Shown piece after piece: positions 59,980-64,000 of a DNA stretch of 64,000 bases (its first letter is position 1; each line of letters begins with the position of its first letter). The notes under the pieces are model-generated. The model had not been told where the DNA came from, made no database searches, and saw only the letters and a list, made by a program, of their open reading frames with translations. This DNA is from Enoplolaimus lenunculus (taxonomy: Eukaryota; Nematoda; Enoplea; Enoplida; Thoracostomopsidae), in NCBI GenBank assembly GCA_030248215.1, contig JASANG010003729.1:124001-188000 (forward strand). Direction: 5' to 3'. Made by a program: the position numbers and the translations under genes.

Positions 59980-60459
59980 GGAGGCTTGAAGCGAACGCCT
60001 GTAGTACGCAGGGGTGAAAAGCATGTTGTCTCTAGGAGGCAACAGCCTACGCAGGGGACAAACGCGTTACCCCTTGCGACACCTAGTGCCGCGGGGAATA
60101 ACGTAGTACCCCCTGCACAACCGCTAATCGCGACTTCGGTCGCTTTTAATTTAGTTCCAGGTAATGCACTGGCATCAACGTCAGGCTTACAACAATCAAG
60201 CCAACGAGTTGTCACGGCAAAGGACGTGCCCCGAGAGCACTTAGCGCCCTCGGACACGCAGATAGGCGTACAAGCAGCGGGAGACTTAGCCTCCTCAAGC
60301 TTGTACGAGTCGTCCGCGTTACGGAGAACTCACCGCAAATTAAGACCAGGGGTGGGTACCCTAACAGGACGACGCCGTGTAGGTGTCACACCGATTCGAC
60401 GCCGGGGTAGTAAATCGACTAATTTAGCCCAGATATCAGATTTCTTAACAAAAAAGTAG
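59980..60459 (+). CDS. Unrecognised open frame (160 codons), basic C-terminus
   Basis: Starts MGGLKRTPVVRRGEK. It is rich in Pro, Ala, Ser, Thr and Gln in the middle and strongly basic near the end (LTGRRRVGVTPIRRRGSK), then ends FLTKK. It is about 50% GC, against about 35% around it. It looks like a disordered nucleic-acid-binding protein or the leader region of a larger mobile-element protein. No conserved domain is visible. The ATG at 59978-59980 is the first in a 5' stretch of simple AT-rich DNA. Confidence 0.45.
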   Translation, partial: GGLKRTPVVRRGEKHVVSRRQQPTQGTNALPLATPSAAGNNVVPPAQPLIATSVAFNLVPGNALASTSGLQQSSQRVVTAKDVPREHLAPSDTQIGVQAAGDLASSSLYESSALRRTHRKLRPGVGTLTGRRRVGVTPIRRRGSKSTNLAQISDFLTKK

Positions 60460-60469
60460 GCTAAAGCTA

Positions 60470-61430
60470 ATACTTACTCTATTGTAGTCCGTGGAAAAGC
60501 GAGTCGCCCATGATCAATCCATGGGTTCATTTTTGTTTAGAACGTTACTAACGATTGCAAATAAAAACTGTAATAGTTTGTTAGATGAGTTATAAGTAAA
60601 GAAGGTTCAGTAATTACAGTTCAACCAACGACCAGTACAGTGATGAACTTCTAAGTTAACATAGTATGCCATCCAGAATAAATATTATATCTATACGCAT
60701 GGTGCATTTACAGGTGAAAAACGGCGCTGTAGGTTCACAAATTTTGCTTTAAATGAAGCAGGCGGTGACATAAAATTGTTAATTTTAACAAGCAAATATT
60801 GCTTAAAAGTTCCATTTTGTATCATCTTTTTGAAACCTTCAAAGTTGGGGCGACAACCCTATCTTGCTTAGTGTTCTTTCAAAATGCAGAAGGTTCAAGA
60901 AAGCCGCAGCCTCCACCCTGAGAGAGGAAAAGCACAAGATTGATTCAAATAGTTTGGTTGTTGCAGAAATCAATTTCTTCCCCCATTTGTTTCGTGAAGC
61001 TAATAGTATATGAATTAGGTGCGCTAAACTAGACTTCAAACGCAAAAAATGACGCAATTCAGCTCAACGTGTCGCTTTTAATATCCAATAATATACATGA
61101 AAAGATATAGATGAAAGATCAGAAAAAGTGAAAGTATATATTCAAGTTCTTTAGAGTTGAAGTTTAATGGAAATTTATCAGGAGAGGTTATGAGGAACCA
61201 AATGCGTGGTTCACGTTATAACTGGGGCAGCCGAGTCACGTTTTGTCACATGTTGATTCGACAACATAAATTTTTGTTACCATCATATGATACGGGCAGA
61301 TAAAACTCGATTATCATGTGATATTGCTGTACAAAGCACAGGTACTCAGGTTATCTCAACATACAAGTGTTCGAATATCACGTGACACAATCAGACGTAT
61401 ATATTGGTTAATATTATATATATTGCAATT
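60470..61430. other. Stretch without recognised gene
   Basis: AT-rich. Short frames only, with no splice-consistent exon or repeat recognised. Confidence 0.4.
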
Positions 61431-61648
61431 TTAGGGCTGTCTCGGTTTTTGGTGGGTCTGTAAAAGGGTAGGCTTACGTTCTAAATATTTTTTGCTTAGG
61501 CGTAGACTTAGGAATACGCTTAATTTACTGACACGGTCCTAAAAGTAACATTGGCCACAGCATATATATGATATTCAGCAAACCGGATTTGTAGTATCAT
61601 ATGATATTCCATTATGTAGCTTAAGACGTATCATAAGACAATCCGCCA

Positions 61649-61826
61649 TAATTTGAACATTCCCTCCATAATTTCAATTTTCCTGCCAAATTTGAATTTT
61701 GCCGCCAAATTTTGAATTTTCGCGCCAGAATTTAAATTTCCTGCCAAAATATGAATTTTTCCCAAAATTTCAATTTCCCGCCGAAATTTAAATTTTCCTG
61801 CTAAAATTTAAATTTCCCGTCATATT
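61649..61826. repeat. Minisatellite of about 19-bp units
   Basis: About nine degenerate units of the form CGCCAAATTTTGAATTTTC (variants TTCCTGCCAAA, TTTCCCGCCGAAA). It directly abuts the MITE at 61832. Confidence 0.85.
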
Positions 61827-61831
61827 ATTGA

Positions 61832-62300
61832 GCGAAGGGAAACTCCAAGCGAAGCTCGGAATTTCGCGAAGCGTTTTATGTTTTGTACTTGGGGGTCGAA
61901 AGGTGGATGACCGTCCGTCCGTCTGTCGTCCGAAAAGAATCTTAGGAACGGATGAACCGATTTTGATAAACTTTTTTTGTTTGAAAGCCAATTATCCGGG
62001 AGTGTATACTCCTTCTCAGATTGAGTTGCCTATAGGCAACTAAGCGCAGTGTATATACGTTAAATAATGTATATCGCACCGTGTTTAACAATTGCAACAC
62101 GTATACATAGTACTAAATCACCACAAGGCGTGAGAGCCCCCTCGGGCTCGAGCGTCAAGCTCCTATAGCTGAGTGGTGATGGTATACGCCTCCCACACCA
62201 GTCACCCGAGTTCGAATCCTAGCATAAAAGTAGGTCTCAGGGGAAATAGAAAATATTCATGTGAGAAAGGGTTAACTTCGCATTGGGGATCCTAAGCCCT
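61832..62300. mobile_element. Third GAGCGAAGCTCGG MITE, split by a TTAA element and truncated
   Basis: 61832-62005 matches the first 170 bp of 37111-37904. The sequence resumes after 62271 with TTAACTTCGCATTGGGG, matching TTAATGTTGCATTGGGG there. The remainder is lost at about 62290. Confidence 0.85.
62009..62271 (+). mobile_element. TTAA-target (piggyBac-like) MITE with tRNA-like interior, second copy
   Basis: Left end CTCCTTCTCAGATTGAGTT, right end CATGTGAGAAAGGG followed by TTAA. Interior A box TATAGCTGAGTGGTGATGG and B box GAGTTCGAATCCTA. Inserted at the TTAA of the host MITE. Confidence 0.8.
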
Positions 62301-62407
62301 AATTAGAGTCCATAAATGTCAATTATCCCTAATTCTAGCGCATAAATGACTCCAGGTCCAAATAATTTGACTTGCGTAACTAAAGTTTTGAAAGTACATT
62401 CCTAATT

Positions 62408-63170
62408 AGTGATGGGCATTGGATATTTTTCATATCCGGATATCCGGCAATTCTAACCGGATATTTATCCGGATGTCCGAAATCAAATTTTCTATTTCGG
62501 ATATCCGAAACTCGAGTTTGTGCTTTTTGAGTTTCCGATTCTCAATTTTCGTTTCTTAAGCACTTGTATTAACTTGTTGCTCTAAAGGAAGTACCCTGAC
62601 CCTAAAACAAATTGATATGAGCATAAAAGATACAATTCTAAAAATCGGTATATATTATGCCACACAAAAAAGTACTTCTGAATTTATTCAGAACAGTGTT
62701 TTCTGCGGCAAATCTGAAAAGTTTTGCTGATATTTAACACAATTTTTCTAAAAATAACTGGAAAACGTTTTTCAAAACGTTTTTTGAAAATATTTCTGTT
62801 ATAACAGAAATACTTTTCAAGTGCACCTTGCTAATCATATTTCTCAAATGTAAGAAATTTTTTCTTAAATGTCAGAAATATTATTTTGAGTGCAGTACTG
62901 TAGTGACCCGAATAAGAGGGGGTACCCATTTTGAGTCCCAATCAATAAGAGTCCGTATCCCTAATAAGAGTGTAAGCGCATAGAGTCCCTAAGCCCTAAT
63001 TAGAGTCCATAAATGTCAAAATTGTAGCGCATAAATGAATCCAGGACCAAAAGTAACGAAGGGTGCATGGCGGAACGTGGGTTAAAAATAAATAACAGTC
63101 CGTAACCGAATAACAGGGGGTACCCTCTGGAGGGCTTACCTCTTATTCGGGTCACTCACTAGTCACTGCA
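62408..63170. mobile_element. Composite of three MITE modules, second copy
   Basis: GGATATCCGG array (62408-62545), 250-bp MITE (62655-62894) and GTGACCC MITE (62897 to about 63170), in the same order and with the same linker as 33340-34270. The last module is shortened internally. Confidence 0.8.
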
Positions 63171-64000
63171 GCACCTCAATAGTTCTGGGTATTCAGTTTA
63201 GAAGATTGCTACAAACTACTAAAGAAATACTTGCATTGACAACTTAAAATTGAGTTGATTTGGCTTGTCCTTTGTCTTATTTAAACCACTGCAATAGAGA
63301 TTCAATCGAATACAACCCTTCCCTCGAACTATATATACTTGAATCGTTTTAGTTCCAAGAACAAAGAACCAGATTGAAATACACTTACGCTAAGTCGTAC
63401 AAACATCAACGTATGTTACTTATACTGGTGTCGCGCTTTCAGCAGCGGATCCAGAACTTTCTAAATGGGCGGCATGGTAAATGTTTTGAAACGCAATTTT
63501 TCTCCAAAAAATTTTCTTAGGGGGAAAATTAAAGGTAGGACCCTATTTTATAACGAAAGTATTATGATGAAAGGACACATTGTAAGGTAATGAATGGCCA
63601 TATCATTTTATCACAAAAAATTTATGTGGGGAGTGGGGACAAATTGTAAGGTAGGGTCCTTAGACATTTTTCTTATCCGGACCGGATATCCGGTGTTCAT
63701 TTGTAGTCTCTATGTTCTCAGTAAACTTGCTATCATCATTCTCGGATACACGAAGTGTTAACTCGAAAAACTTTGTGTTAAATAAAACCGCTGAAACGTC
63801 CCAGAATTAAATTAGCGTTGCATTGAATTACGTATAAAGCTAGAATTGTGTGAAACCCAGCAGTGTATCGAATTCTACAGAAACTCAGGCCCATGTTACA
63901 TTTACGGCCGTAGAGGTTTCTATTATTGCAATTTTTGCTTAGGCTTAGGGATACGTTTACGCCCCTAAAAGTAACATTGGCCGAATTTCAATAGGTAAAA
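63170..64000. other. End stretch, no gene recognised
   Basis: Contains a duplicated phrase AAATTGTAAGGTAGGGTCC-like near 63520-63660 and a GCTTAGG MITE piece at 63893-63985. No exon supported. Confidence 0.4.

Overview
The window is AT-rich animal nuclear DNA. It has intron-rich genes with GT/AG splice sites, abundant short non-autonomous DNA transposons (MITEs) and tRNA-derived SINEs. It contains orthologues of VIRMA (virilizer, of the animal m6A RNA methyltransferase complex) and MFSD10, so it comes from a metazoan, probably an invertebrate. I could not place it more precisely. There are no bacterial operons, CRISPR arrays or rRNA genes.

Layout. (1) Positions 1 to about 23.2 kb, minus strand: a nearly complete VIRMA/virilizer gene. 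I resolved 26 consecutive exons with compatible phases, about 2,400 codons. The 3' end runs off the window at base 1, and the N-terminal VIR_N domain was not found. A single 2.5-kb exon adds an unusual Gln-rich and Ser/Arg-rich region. Introns hold several MITEs. (2) About 23.2-38.8 kb: no gene that I can support. The stretch is a mosaic of MITEs, tRNA-SINEs and inverted repeats, including clear nested insertions with target-site duplications. (3) 38.8-45.7 kb, minus strand: a complete 13-exon MFSD10 (TETRAN) gene of 470 codons. (4) 42.5-56.1 kb: a giant palindrome. The 5' part of MFSD10 and its upstream flank (42.52-48.75 kb) recur inverted at 49.91-56.11 kb around a 1.16-kb spacer. A second fold-back adds a third partial copy at 56.11-58.44 kb that is rich in A-homopolymer errors. 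This is either a recent inverted duplication or, more likely for the last copy, an assembly or read artefact. (5) 58.4-64 kb: a stretch starting with strong hairpins, two unrecognised open reading frames (59.07 and 59.98 kb), a minisatellite, and more nested MITEs.

The two recognised genes are functionally unrelated: VIRMA is the scaffold of the nuclear m6A writer, and MFSD10 is a membrane transporter. The distinctive feature is the repeat landscape. Several MITE families share hAT-like CAGGGTG ends and 8-bp target duplications, but each subfamily fills its interior ends with a different short motif array (CCGGAA, GATATCCGG, GATTCGG, CTCGGT, ACGGAA). A separate TTAA-flanked family carries a tRNA-like sequence inside terminal inverted repeats.

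Comparisons with human proteins were made from memory. No search was run.
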